DNA of 64,000 bases from Patella vulgata (Eukaryota > Mollusca > Gastropoda > Patellidae). Positions 11,511 to 23,381 of the stretch are shown one piece after another. Numbering within the stretch: position 1 is the first letter of the stretch; every line of letters starts with the position of its first letter. The stretch is from assembly GCF_932274485.2 (NCBI RefSeq), contig NC_065887.2:41125201-41189200 (forward strand), read 5' to 3'. The translations under genes were made by a program, and so were the position numbers. The notes below the pieces were generated by a model. That model made no database searches, was not told the origin of the DNA, and saw only the letters and a list, made by a program, of their open reading frames with translations.

Positions 11511-12498
11511 GCGGGTGCGTTAGATTAAAATGTGCTTTGTATGTGACAATGAACCGGGTTATCCTAACCACGTGTTTGCCTGAGTGGCCTTATATGTAGA
11601 TCACCAGGCGTTAACTATACACTCGGATTTTCCTTCCACCGCTAACGACATCGAATTATTGAATAAATATTTACCATAAATTTATAACTGAAATGACATG
11701 GACTTTAGAGCCGTAATTACCACCACTTGTAAATTATATAATTTGTCTTTATATAACGGAGTTCTTGAATCAAGCCCTGATTAAACTATAATATTATTGG
11801 TTGTTAGCCCACGCACATTACTGTACATATGATATTATAGTTGTATTAGTTTTACATGTAAACCTCGTCGTGTATATAGTTACACGTAGTTCACTGTTCA
11901 TATATCTTCATTTCTAAATCCTACATTACTCCCAGATGGCGATAGAAAACAAATATATAAGCAGTTACTTGACTAGTCCTCAAACAGTGACCGCACCACC
12001 CCGCATACCCGGTTTTCAAGATCAGTGAAAAACATTTATTGACTTTGAACAGAAAATCAAATTATATAAGCAGTTGCTTGGCCAGTCCTCAAACAGCCCC
12101 CCCCCCCCACACACACACACACACCCATGCCCGGTTTTCAAGATCAGAGAAAAAAATTATTGACTGTGAACAGAAAATCAAAACTATTTCAATGGATTAA
12201 AGTATAAAGGGTCATTGTTTAGAAGATGGATAACAAATCTATAGCAGCTGTGAAATTGGACACATTTTGGTGCTCCTTACCCGACAAAATATATTTACAT
12301 CATTAAATTGTTGTTTGGACATCGATAATGTGTTCTATGCATTATATGGACACTATTTTGACATACATATGGTAAAGAAATGTCATTAGGATATCAGTAA
12401 AGAAAATCTATCTGGACCTTGGCAATGCTCTATTTTACAATTTTATGTAACATATAACATCGATTGTTTTGTCATTTGGACGTTGATATTATATATTA
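11511..12498. other. gene-free stretch with SINE A debris
   Basis: Positions about 11625-11705 look like a worn 3' part of SINE A. Segments at about 11950-12060 and 12060-12180 repeat each other (ATATAAGCAGTT(A/G)CTTG, CCAGTCCTCAAACAG, CCGGTTTTCAAGATCAG). The second holds a C9/(CA)n microsatellite at 12097-12124. Confidence 0.5.
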
Positions 12499-13215
12499 TC
12501 TCCATTTGGGCACTGAGAGTAGACATAAACCCATTTGACCACTGAGCAAAGAAATAAACCAGTTTGAAACCTGAGAGTATAAATTAACCCCATCTGACCA
12601 CTTAGCGTAGAAATAAACCAGTTTGAACACCGAGAGTATAAATTAACTGCATTTGGACACTGAGAGTAGAAAATAACACCATTTGGACACCGAGAGTATA
12701 AATATCCATTTAAACACTGGAGGTATAAATTAACACCATTTTGAACATTGAGAGTATATATTAAATCCATTTGGACACTGAAAGTATAAATAAGCCATTT
12801 TGGGCATCGGGAGTATAAATTAACACCATTTTGGACACCGGGAGTATAAATTAACACCATTTTTGACACCGGGAGTATAAATTAACACCATTTTGGACAC
12901 TGAGAGTATAAATTAACACCATTTTGGACACTGAGAATATACATATTAAACTAATTTGGACACAGAGAGTATAATTAAAATCCATTTGACCACTGAGGGT
13001 GTAAATAAAATTCATTTGATCACTGACAGTATAAATTAAACTCATTGGACACAGAGAGTATACATTAATATCATTTTTTGGACACTGATAGTCTAACTTA
13101 AACCCATTTGGACACTGGCTGAGAGTAAAAATTAAACCCATTTGGACACTGACTGAGAGTATAAATTAAACCCATTTGACACAGAAGAGTATAATAAACT
13201 CCGTTTCAACCTGGA
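12499..13215. repeat. 31-bp minisatellite, about 21 copies
   Basis: Units of the form ATTTTGGACACCGGGAGTAT plus AAATTAACACC repeat across the block. They are nearly identical in the centre (12800-12940) and degenerate at both ends, as expected when unequal exchange homogenises an array's core. The long minus-strand ORFs here come from the array. Confidence 0.9.
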
Positions 13216-15500
13216 TAGTGTAAATGTCATAGTGTATATACTAGAGTTTACTTTATAGAATTAGTTTACATTCCAATATTATTCACATATCAATTCTTTT
13301 AATGTTTCTAATGTTTTTAATCTGTTTCAGTGGCACACTACAGCTTACTTTGGAAGAAAAATAAAAGCAAATATTTTAATCCAATATTTAATTTGGCAGT
13401 AGCAAGCAAATTCCATTGAAGTCAACTTTTAACTCTTTAACCATTATATTGCTGCTTTCCATAAAACTAAATTTGAAATTAACTGATTACAATTTTACAA
13501 ATAATAATGTTTATTTTTAATTTTAATATTATTAATTGCAAGTATAGTTGTATATAAATGTTTTTAAAGCACCTTTCCTAATAGATTTAGATTATCTGAA
13601 ATTAAAGATGGATGTCTTTGAAAAAAATTACTCATTTATATTTGTATACGCTATTCTACCTTATGTACTTTAACAGTATCAGGTATTTTGACCGTATTCC
13701 CAATATATTCGGTGATCAGGCGTACGCAACCCCGCTCTTATTGGAAGTGTGAAACAATGTTACAAATATAGAGTAACACCAGTCTTACCGGAAGTTGACC
13801 AGAACATAAATAACCGGAAGTAACAGTAATGTTGTCTGAATGCACCAAGAACCAGAACTGTTACCATCTGGAGTAATCATTTTTACGGATGTTTGTCAAT
13901 TTTTTTTTTTCGATGACCTACGTCTTTAACTTTCAGATATCTGGTCACTGAACAACCTTTTTTATGCAATACGTTTATACATATACACCGTTACCTCAGT
14001 TATTTATTCAAATTTAATTAATTTATCTACCTTTTTCTCTAAACCTACGTTACCTACTGCTTATTTCCCCAGAAATATTATAGTAGTGGTAAAGATGTAA
14101 AAAGCGTAGTAGTATCTTAAGAGCCTTATTGGTGACAGATAACATAAGCATCGGCAATCGTGGAACTTTATAGTGGACTAGAATTACCGCCGACACGAAC
14201 CACGACCTGGGTGGAGAAAGTCTTCGAAATTCGTCGCACCAGGTTTTATCTTGTCAGAGGAATATTTGATATGATTATCTGATAATCAAATGATGAAAAA
14301 TTGAGTATCAACTTTAGTTCATCTTTATTCATAAAGCATATTACATTATTGGAAACGAATTCGTGTTTCCAGAATCAACTGAGCTCTGATAGTACACCAT
14401 TGCTACACCACAAGTTAATTAGATTTAAGTCATTTCAATATTGTATTTATCTGGGTCTGTTTCATGATAAAAGGTCTGGTGTCATGCTTTCACTAACGTG
14501 AAAAAACATTTTCTTAATTTTTACGTGCTCGAGCTGTTACTCGATTTTATAAATCTTGTAATTCTTTTTTATCCCGATTTATAAATTTCCCAATTAAATC
14601 GATTATTAACACGCACCTGTTTTTTTTTATATTGATGAACTTGAATGTCTTTTGGAATCTACGATGCCCCTTTTCTAGTATTATTATCGACAATATTTAT
14701 TCTGCTTAATTGTTTTATAACCGATCGGAATTCACCATTATTCTCCTTGCACATCGAACTTTTCCTATGAGCAGCTAAAATTAGGTTGAAGTATTTTACA
14801 CTTTTCGCACATTCAAAGCTACAATTTCTCTTGATTTAAATATTCTTAAAAAAAAATTAAAAGTAATTTCATGCTTCGTTCCGTTTTGTATATTTATCTG
14901 TGTGTATCTGTTATCACTCCTTGGTTTCCACACATTTGATCGTCGCTGTGCAGCAGTAGTAATGCAACATGATAATGCTAATCCCGTAAGCATACTGAGC
15001 CAAGGAGATTTGTCATACATAATATAATCAATCTGTTCCCCTTTGTGTATTCAGGATAAAACTTATGAGTACCGGTAATAGGTACATGTATCCACAACAG
15101 TACATTGGTTTGGCGAAGAGATTTTGTAGCTTTACGATGAAGTTTCATATTTATTGTATGAGTCAAATAATACGATTTGTATCCGTCATTTTCTTTCCTC
15201 CTGATAATGTAATAAATATTTATTCCATTGTAAATAAATAAACATAAATAAACTGTAATGAGTCTCCTTTTATTCTATCATTCTGACAGTTTCAATACGC
15301 AGCCCATTTCGCCTCCCCCCCCCCCCCACGCTCACAGGACGGGTTGATCATTCCTGTAGCACGCATTCCAGTTTTAACATTGATTTCAGGGACCGCGCTA
15401 GTCCAGTAGTAAGGACATTTGGTGCTGGACTCATATCCTGAGTTAAAATCCCGTTGTAGATCCAGAAGTATCTAGTTGCGTAGTCGTAAATTGAGGATGC
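13216..15500. other. gene-free stretch
   Basis: AT-rich sequence without a supported gene. The short ORFs have no ATG, domain or splice context. A C13 run is at about 15317-15329. Confidence 0.4.
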
Positions 15501-15735
15501 TGTGCAGTAAGGTGGATAAATGCCATTTCACAAAGTCTGCCAAAAATAGTAGTTTTGCATATATTTAGACCAGAACAATAAAATTGACATATACTGTGAT
15601 AAAAGGGATCAGAATGATAAAAATTAACAAGTTGTTAAGAAAATCTGCTAAAATGGATTTATTTTGAAAAAAAACAAATCAAATGTTCTTATTTAAAAAC
15701 AATGGCACTTATCAACTTCATTGCACCAGTATCCT
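15501..15735 (+). repeat. dispersed repeat, copy 1 of 2
   Basis: Matches 26419-26615 in the same orientation through CATTTCACAAA, TTTAGACCA, AAAATTGACATATACTGTG, ATCAGAATGATAAAAAT and AAGAAAATC. AAGGTGGA before this copy is the inverse of TCCACCTT after the second copy, which hints at a MITE with short inverted ends. Confidence 0.6.
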
Positions 15736-16187
15736 CAATTAGTATCCTCAATTTGATTTTAAATAGTAGAAGCAACTGTAGCATTTTGTTATTTGTAATT
15801 ACAATAGAATCACATAGAACAGCCGTTTTAAACAATACTTCGGCCATATTGAGACCAAGATATGGCTAAATCGCACTACTGTCCTCCAAATTCCAAGTGT
15901 CGCAAATGTTCTTTGCGTACACACCCGTTAGTACATAAGTGGGTCTATATGTGCAAGACTCCCACAGGCGCTATCCATGAATAGTGGAAATCGGGCTTGA
16001 TAATCTCGATAATCTTCTCGGGGATTTGAGTCCAGTGTCCGTAATGCATGTTATATTTTTATTTTCGCTGATATTATACCACCAAGAACACCCGGAATGC
16101 TATGGTAAGGTAAGAAAGCGGAATTCTTTGGAATTGAATGATATTTAACGTGAAGTCTGAACTTTATGTTGTCAGTATTGTATATCT
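15736..16187. other. gene-free stretch
   Basis: No gene or repeat could be supported. Confidence 0.4.
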
Positions 16188-16343
16188 ATAGTTTAGCGTG
16201 CAATGCATTGGACGAATTTTACCCCAACGGCGCTTGTGCCTACTATACCAACTGCCCAAGTTATCTATGGTTAAGCGTACAATGCAAGGCATGAATTTTA
16301 CCCCAACAGCGCTTTTGTTTACAATACCAACTGCCCAAGATAT
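16188..16343. repeat. two-copy tandem repeat, unit about 77 bp
   Basis: GTTTAGCGTGCAATGCATTG...ACCAACTGCCCAAG is followed directly by a second copy beginning GGTTAAGCGTACAATGCAAG. The units share GAATTTTACCCCAAC and GCGCTT. Confidence 0.7.
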
Positions 16344-17434
16344 ACCAATGTTTAAACGGGACATAATTCCCTTGTCAGCGTCGCCGGCGCCACCCCCGAC
16401 AAGCGAGCAACGGGCTTTAAAAATCCCAAATTTTGACTAACAACAGGAATCGAACAAAATTCGAGAAAACGACTTCAGTTCTGTCCATTTGGCGTAAATT
16501 CTAAGTGATAAAATCTCAACTCGAGTTGGTATTATTCTGTTATCCTCTGGCTTGAACCATTCATTGATTTTCCATTATGGTCATTAATATTACATGTCCA
16601 CGGAGAATTGCTCGGCCATATTGTTCAATTAATGTTGATTTTACTGGAATTTGTCTTAATTTCGACATCAAAGTGCCAACATTTCAATAAGAGATGCAAT
16701 AATATGGTCATATTTGTAAAAGCTTTTTGAGACGAATTGTCTTTTCATCATTTATTTGACACCAAAACAGCTCCATAATGTGTGTCGGCTTTTAGTTTAA
16801 TTATTTGTATTATATGTTTTTGTTCTGCGGTTGTCATCTTTATTGAGTAGATGTCTGGTAGCCCTGTAAAAACTGTTATCATGTTTGATATCCCCGTCAG
16901 GATTCTTCATAACTAGCCCAGTTAGAAAATAACAATCGTGTTAAAAACCTCTAAATACACACCAAGTAAAGAATATGATGGTCTGATGGGTTACCTTAAA
17001 GGCACGCCCAGGGCCGTAACTAGCTCAGAGCAACGAGGGGGATGGGAAGTGTTCTAGGGGGTGCTGTAAAATTGACGGACAATGCATATTTGGGGTAGAG
17101 GGGTCCCGGTTGGGGGGGGGGGGCTCCCCCTCCGGCTACGAGAAAATTTTCCTGCACTCTAGGCAGTCTCATCCCAAAAGACCCCTCATTTGAAGAAAAT
17201 TTAAACAGAAAACCTCAAAATCCTCATTTGAAGATCTGAAAAAGGTGAAAAATCCAGAAATCTGGATAAAATCCGTATAAGTGGAAACAATGAGAATCCG
17301 ATATCAACTACCGATGATTTTTTTTACAGGGGCGAATTTTTTCACAGGAGGGTGGGGGACGAAACTTTTTGCTTCACCGGAATGTATTTGTCTATCGCTC
17401 TTTGAATATACGGGTATTAGCTATTTTACTGGCA
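16344..17434. other. gene-free stretch with repeat traces
   Basis: Contains the second copy (16563-16690) of the repeat at 7928-8060. At 17008-17160 CAGGGCCGTAACTAG and G-rich sequence resemble the start of a hAT-type non-autonomous element, but no matching right end was found. Confidence 0.4.
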
Positions 17435-17995
17435 CATTCATGATTACATGATTTAGAAGAGATAAAGCCCTCTTTCGTTTGTCTAAAGAAATATTTATGT
17501 CGCTATCAGACAAAACCTAATTTCCTAAATGCTAGATCAGATTAACCAAGAGAGAGAGAGAGAGAGAGACAATTTTTCTTATTGTAAATATGCTTGCTCG
17601 ATTCTCCTTTATTATATGGTGACTTATTGTATGCAAGGTTGATTTCCGCTTATGTCGTCATAATATTCCGGTTGGATGGATTTCGAGAAATGTTATTGAA
17701 GAAATGGTTTGGGAGATATGTTTTGCAAGATTTGTATTTAGAAACCTGTTGTTCAAAATTTGGTTTTCGTTGTATGTCTATGATGAAAAGTAAATGTCGA
17801 TTATTTTTTTGATTTACTAAAATTAATTGAATCTTTATATAGAAATACAATTAGAATACATTGATTTTAAGATACAATTGTTAATTTTAGTATACAAATG
17901 TCGAAATACGACAGCGATTAAGAATTAAGGACTATGAATATAGAAATAACGAATAAGAACACTGAATAAAGAGCTGTTTGGTATTCCATGCAGTT
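17435..17995 (+). repeat. dispersed duplication, copy 1
   Basis: About 560 bp homologous to 22915-24275. Shared landmarks are ATTACATGATTTAGAAGAGA, TTGATTTCCGCT(T/C)ATGTCG, TTTCGAGAAATG, ATTAAGGACTATGAAT and AACACTGAATAAAGAGCTGT. This copy carries no insertion, so it gives the empty-site state for copy 2. A (GA)n tract is at 17551-17569. Confidence 0.8.
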
Positions 17996-18699
17996 AAAGC
18001 TATACACCATTCTTATGAAATACACAAATAATCAATGATTTCGCCAATGTTGTCTTGTTTTGAGTCTCCATTATTAAAATAAAGTCTTTTATTATATCAG
18101 CTACCAATACATCATATACACTGTTACCTTCAGTGTCATATTTATTAATCGTATTTACTATATCATTTACATTCATGTCGATAATATTATATTTATTAAC
18201 ATTATATTTGTAACATATAACATTATTACAATTAAGGGATTTAGATCACATGCTAGCTCACGTGGTGGATTTTACAAATGTTTCAGTAGTCTTCATTTGG
18301 TACTATGCAAGAATAAAGAGTTTAAGACCATACCCATGATATATGCCCACAAATTATTCAGGTCAGATGGCTTAAGCTAGGGTCAATGTTAGTTCCCATT
18401 GGTATTTATTGATTTCTCAACGCTATCTTTATCTCTTTTAGACAAATATACAAGTAATAATAATAACTGTGTTTTCTGTATTTTGTAATTACAGCTATCC
18501 TTCATGAAGTCTGTTATGAAACAGTTTATACCATCTGACCAATAAATTACGACCAGTGAATGTCTTATTCTAACGGATACTTAAATTAGAATCAGTATAA
18601 CGGAGTATTAGAATAAATATTTTTAATGGTTTATTATAACAACGCATTAAAGTAAATCTTTTAAATATATTATTATAACAAAGCATTAAATTAAAACTT
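17996..18699. other. gene-free stretch
   Basis: Very AT-rich, with short AT-rich motif repeats near 18085-18215 and 18600-18700. No gene could be supported. Confidence 0.4.
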
Positions 18700-19004
18700 A
18701 TTACGTAAGACGCTTGTTCGCTAGCCTGGAGGTCGGGTATTCGGTCCCTGCATTGGCCGAGGAAGTTCATCCAGATTTTCCGGCGTGGTTCCCCCATTTC
18801 TCAGTGATGCAGGACGGAGGGCCTGACAAGGACAGCTGTCTTGTCGTTTGGATGGGACGTAAAAACCGAGGTCCCGTGTACACATTGGCGTGCACGTAAA
18901 AAAGACCTTGACAGTTGGAATTCGATATAAGAGTAGGCCGTAGTGCTTTGTCCGGGCAAAATTTCCTCATAGCACACTCTATGGCGTATGCCCGTCTTCA
19001 TTAG
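18700..19004 (+). repeat. SINE family B, truncated at both ends
   Basis: Starts inside the tRNA-like head (TTACGTAAGACGCTTGTTCG) and runs to GCCCGTCTTCATTAG, where the family's last 40-50 bases are replaced by Tc1 sequence. The junction at 19004/19005 is abrupt. Confidence 0.85.
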
Positions 19005-19505
19005 CACTTTCAACAGGATAATGCACGTCCGCATACCGCCCGTTTTAGTATGGACTACCTGGCTGCTAACAACATCAATGTCTTGGACTGGAACCGATAG
19101 AACATGTCTGGGATGAGATTGGTCGCCGTCTGTATCGGAGACCACAGATGCACACCATTGCTGCTTTAGAAGCTGCTCTTGTCCAAGAATGGAACAATTT
19201 GCCCCGGGCCTTCTTTCAAACATTGGTAAATTCCATGCGACGTCGCTGCACAGCGTGCGTACGAGCCCGTGGAGGACACACGCGCTACTGACATCTGTGT
19301 CGTACTTTTGGTTTTGACCCCTCTGGCTTTGTACCGTTGATTACAGATTAAACATCCATAAGTGTACAAATGTGTTGTTATTGATGTGTTCCCATTTGAA
19401 TATTGTTCACAATAAGAACCAAAATAAATAAGATATGTTTACAGGATCATTTTGTTATACGAAAAACTAAGTGATGCGTTTTCCATGGCGCCCAGTATAT
19501 TTGGT
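19005..19505 (+). mobile_element. Tc1/mariner transposase 3' fragment
   Basis: The translation from 19011 begins QQDNARPHTA and covers the last third of a Tc1-type DDE transposase. It includes the second catalytic D (in QDNARPH) and the later E (in IEHVWDE), followed by the conserved LxxLxxEWNNLP segment and a stop at about 19290. About eight residues normally found before IEHVWDE are missing and the frame changes there, so it is dead. The 5' half and left inverted repeat are absent. The right terminus could not be fixed; the 19505 limit is approximate. Confidence 0.8.
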
Positions 19506-20883
19506 CGAAAAAAAAAATCACCTATACCATGCCGCAAGAATCTATTTTAAGCACCCTTGTTTGTCACGTGACTTGATTGAGGGACAATCAATTTTAGATT
19601 ATATTTTTTGTTAATCGCTGTCCATTTTACCATAAATGCTGATAAGCCTAAGTAAATTCTTGGATTATCTTTTTCCTTACTTTAATCCCAGAGTCTACTG
19701 GATGTTCTTAGTACCGCTAGCACTCCAGACACGCTTACAGTTAGTAACACCCTTATATTTTTGTTACATGGATATTTTTCAGGGAATCATGTATTTGTCA
19801 AGTAAGTTGAAGCGCCTCGACTTTCCATGTATCCCAAATTATCCATACTCTTATTAGGGTGTCCCATAGAGCCAAAATGTTCCCTACTGAAAGTTGAACT
19901 CGACACGGCAAATGTGGACGCTTTAGTGGCTTGTCTCGACGAGATTTCTGGCTAGTTACGCGGTGCGATAACACTCAGCACAAGAGTCTATGAGTCTATA
20001 AATAGCCACCGCGCGTGAACTTCTCTACAGCCGTAAAATAATCTATTGTTGACGATTCTGAATAGCGGTAATATTTAACTTTTCGGTTATTACATCAGCT
20101 TTAGAAATTACGTTTGTTTTATTTTTGAAATTGAATTATCAGTAACTGTACCGTTAAGAGCGGCATCTTTTGGATTAGTACATATAATATCCATGAAACA
20201 CTGGGGTTAGGCAAGAATGTGATACTAGCAGTAGTTTCATTTTACTTTTACAAGATTCCTAAAACAATCGGTGAGTTGTTCCAGCTTTCTGTTATGTTTT
20301 GTAAATAAGTAGTCTTGATTATCCCGGCCTGTCAATCAGACGTAGAATGGTCGGTAGACTGGTTGAGCGAGACTAATTATTTCAAAACAACTGCGGATAA
20401 CCTATTTTTTACTCAAAAGTGGCCGGATTTTATGGCCGACACTCGTAACCATTTTTCAGTCCATTATTTATTGATGGTTAAATGGTCATAGCTTATTAAG
20501 TACAGCATGATCGTTTATTTAGTGACTATAAATGTTTGAAACTGATTTAAGGCTTGGTGTATATATAAATACTGTGATGTAATTGTCGAGATATTTAGAA
20601 ATATCTATTTATGGTGGGGCAACCTACTACTAGTTACCCTTATTGGCAATAACTACCCTGTAAATACTTCCGTGCGAATACATCTTTAATATTTAATCTA
20701 GACACACAATCTATTATCAGTGAATGAAATATGGGAACGAAAGAAAGTCAGCTACCAGCACAACATTTCTGAGAAAAACATTTTATTAGGATATAAATAC
20801 CAAATAATAATTTTAAAAAGAATTGTATTTACATTGAAATTTCCCTTATGGAAGTCAATCTATAAAACAATATAGTTTTAAAA
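19506..20883. other. gene-free stretch
   Basis: No supported gene. A 73-codon ORF at 19636-19857 lacks any recognisable domain. No clear repeat was seen. Confidence 0.4.
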
Positions 20884-20969
20884 AGTGACGCACGACGTCG
20901 ATTTTTTTTTTTTTTTTTTTCTATAGCGTCGTGCGTCGCCCTTTTTTTTTTAAAGGCGACGCACGACGC
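20884..20969. repeat. GC-rich hairpin with three copies of one motif
   Basis: GCGTCGTGCGTCGCC (20926-20940) and its exact complement (20955-20969) form a 15-bp stem around a T-rich loop. A third, direct copy, GACGCACGACGTC, lies at about 20887-20899 before a T20 run and could compete for the same partner. The motif is far more GC-rich than its surroundings. Confidence 0.8.
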
Positions 20970-21204
20970 GGGAAGTGGCTAAAATAGAACACAATTATAA
21001 ACAAAATTTTAACTGTTCTTTCTAATAACTAAACTTGATGACCATGTTTTTCTTGCTGAACAGGGCAAGTTATTGGTAGAAGAGGTCGTAATATACAAGA
21101 TATAGTAGATAAATCAGGCGTGGATAGAGTCAAGATAAAAAAAATAACGAACAGGAGGGAGATATTAATTTACTGGTAAGTAATAACTGGGGCACTATTA
21201 TATT
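20970..21204. other. gene-free stretch
   Basis: Nothing recognised. Confidence 0.4.
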
Positions 21205-21420
21205 CTGGGGTGGGGTCGATTGGTCTGATGCGTGTCCTGTAGATCATTAGGCCTGTCATTGAGTCAGGTAGCGTGGTTTCAATCCCAAACTTGTACGTAA
21301 CATGGTGTAGGGTCGCCTGACCAATATTGTTGGTCTTCCGGTTTCCTCCCACTGCTGAAGATCATTACGAGCAAACTCGACTGCTTTGTGTCGAGTGGCT
21401 GTTAAACCCTGTGTCTGTAT
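21205..21420 (+). repeat. SINE family A, diverged
   Basis: Head GGGGTCGATTGGTCTGATG, then GTCATTGAGTCA, GGTTTCAATCCC, CCGGTTTCCTCCCACTGCT and TGTGTCGAGTGGCTGTTAAA. About 40 bp of the middle part (the CGAATTATTGAAATAAAATT region) is lost. Confidence 0.75.
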
Positions 21421-21469
21421 TATATTGATGTATATCATGCACGTAACTAAGGGGGGGGGGGGGGGTGCA

Positions 21470-21893
21470 GGGGACCGCACGCACTGTATGTGAAAGCAAA
21501 ATGTCCCCTTTCTAGATTGTGAACGTAGTCATATAAAATAAATATCACCAAATATTAGTTTCAAAATGGAGATAGTTTTGTGTTGACAATATTTCAAATG
21601 CCTGTCAATGCTTTCTTTGTCATACATTATAAATGTTCTAATTTGATATCGACTATGAAATATGTTTGGACGTAGATTAAAGGGGACCGCACGCACTGTA
21701 TGTGAAAGCAAAATGTCCCCTTTCTAGATTGTGAACGTAGCCATATAAAATAAATATCACCAAATATTAGTTTCAAAATGGAGATAGTTTTGTGTTGACA
21801 ATATTTCAAATGCCTGTCAATGCATTCTTTGTCATACATTATAAAAGTTCTAATTTGATATCGACTATGAAATATGTTTGGACGTAGAATAAA
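21470..21893. repeat. 212-bp tandem duplication
   Basis: The unit beginning GGGGACCGCACGCACTG at 21470 repeats at 21682, an exact offset of 212 bases, with only a handful of differences. This is a recent tandem duplication. A G15 run immediately precedes the first copy. Confidence 0.9.
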
Positions 21894-22558
21894 GATTAAA
21901 TAACAAATGCATATTTTCATTACAGAGTCCAGTGGCATTTGTGTTTACGTCACGGTAATTGGAGGTAGAGATATACAGCAGCTACGCAGCGCGAACAGAA
22001 TGAACTATGTTAAAGGTTATAAAATACAGATGTGACGTCACCCTTTGATGTTGGCGTACCATTATTTCAAATTATCGTACTGGCAACTTGCCAATCGTAC
22101 ATTATTTATACTAGTGAAATATTGGACTCGCGTAACGTATTTCACTGTAAAAGCACGTGCGGAGCGTCTGTATTTTAAGTCGTTTAATGGTCTCGAGCTG
22201 AAGACATTGCGTAATATATTGTATACGGCCCTCTTGTTATTAAAATATATTACTTAATGTCTCGCTCTCGACCATTAAATAATACATAATGTTGTTTTAC
22301 TCCGTTCAGTATTGACAGCATAAATAGCTTTATTCACACTTAAAATATTAGTAATGCAAATATAAAGCTTTGTTCAACTTAATTATTGTATGATTTTACG
22401 TTTCAAGTAATTCATAAAAACAAACATGGTTACTAGGAATGGGGTTATCACCTAGGGTAGATGGAAGGTTTTCACGTTTTACAAATTTGAATATTAGAAT
22501 TGTTCACTGATTTATTATTTGATGTAGATAGATAGTTTCGCCTGTTTGTCTATGTATA
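21894..22558. other. gene-free stretch
   Basis: No gene could be supported. A perfect cAMP-response-element palindrome, TGACGTCA, lies at about 22033, but without other promoter context. Confidence 0.4.
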
Positions 22559-22607
22559 AACGAAATGACATTAAATGAAATGGGGTTTAACGTTCTACTG
22601 ATGTATA
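22559..22607 (-). repeat. SINE family B, tail fragment
   Basis: Only the 3' terminal block of a minus-strand copy remains: AAATGAAATGGGGTTTAACG followed by TTCTACTG. Confidence 0.7.
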
Positions 22608-22649
22608 AACGAATGCAAACCGCTACTGACTATACACGATTACACGTGT

Positions 22650-22879
22650 ATCCGGCTGGGATTGGGTTGTCGATCGTAAGATCATAACCTTTTTCATTGA
22701 GTCAAGAGGCATGGTTTCGTGGGTCGCTTGTATAACCACTTTGGTTTTCTCCTGGTCCTCCAGAGCTAAAGGCCGTACTCACAAGCGAATCGTCAAATAA
22801 AATTGAACCATGTGTGTCGAGTGCACCTCTCTCTGAACCATGTGTGTCGAGTGCGCCTCTCTCTCTCTCTCTCTCTCTC
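22650..22879 (+). repeat. SINE family A, diverged, with duplicated tail
   Basis: Blocks TCATTGAGTCAAGAGGCATG, GGTTTTCTCCTGGTCCTCC and AAATAAAATTGAACCATG place it in family A. The tail GAACCATGTGTGTCGAGTGC occurs twice in tandem before the (CT)n run. Confidence 0.75.
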
Positions 22880-23381
22880 ATAATTGGTGTAGAAATTAGG
22901 GTTTGAGGGTGAAATGATTACATGATTTAGAAGAGATAAAAAAAAACACCCTTTCGTTTGAGCAAAGAAATATGTCGATATCAGATGAAACATTATTTCT
23001 GAAAATAGACTACTTTCAATTTATTTTCTTTCTCGAATGCCTGGTTCGATTAGCCATACTACACACGTGGTTTCACTTGAGTCGCGGTCATCGATTCTTC
23101 TTTATTGTATGGTGACTCATTGTATGCCAGGTTGATTTCCGCTCATGTCGTCATAATGTTCCGGTTCGATGAATTTCGAGAAATGTTTTTGGAAATGAAA
23201 TGAAATGAAATGTTATTCAAGGAATGTTTTTGGAGAAATGTTTTGCAACATTTGTATTTAGAAATTTGTTGTTCGAGATTTGTTTTTCGTTGTATTTCTA
23301 TGATAAAATGTAAATATAGATTATATTTCTGATTTACTAAAATAAACTTTATCTTTATATTAAAATAAAATTAAATAAAAC

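Noticed and set aside
12489-13141. Minus-strand ORFs of 96 and 126 codons
   Set aside because: Generated by the 31-bp minisatellite; Tyr/Cys/Pro phrase repeats only.
17008-17160. Possible hAT-like element starting CAGGGCCGTAACTAG
   Set aside because: No right inverted end or target duplication could be found; noted only as a trace.
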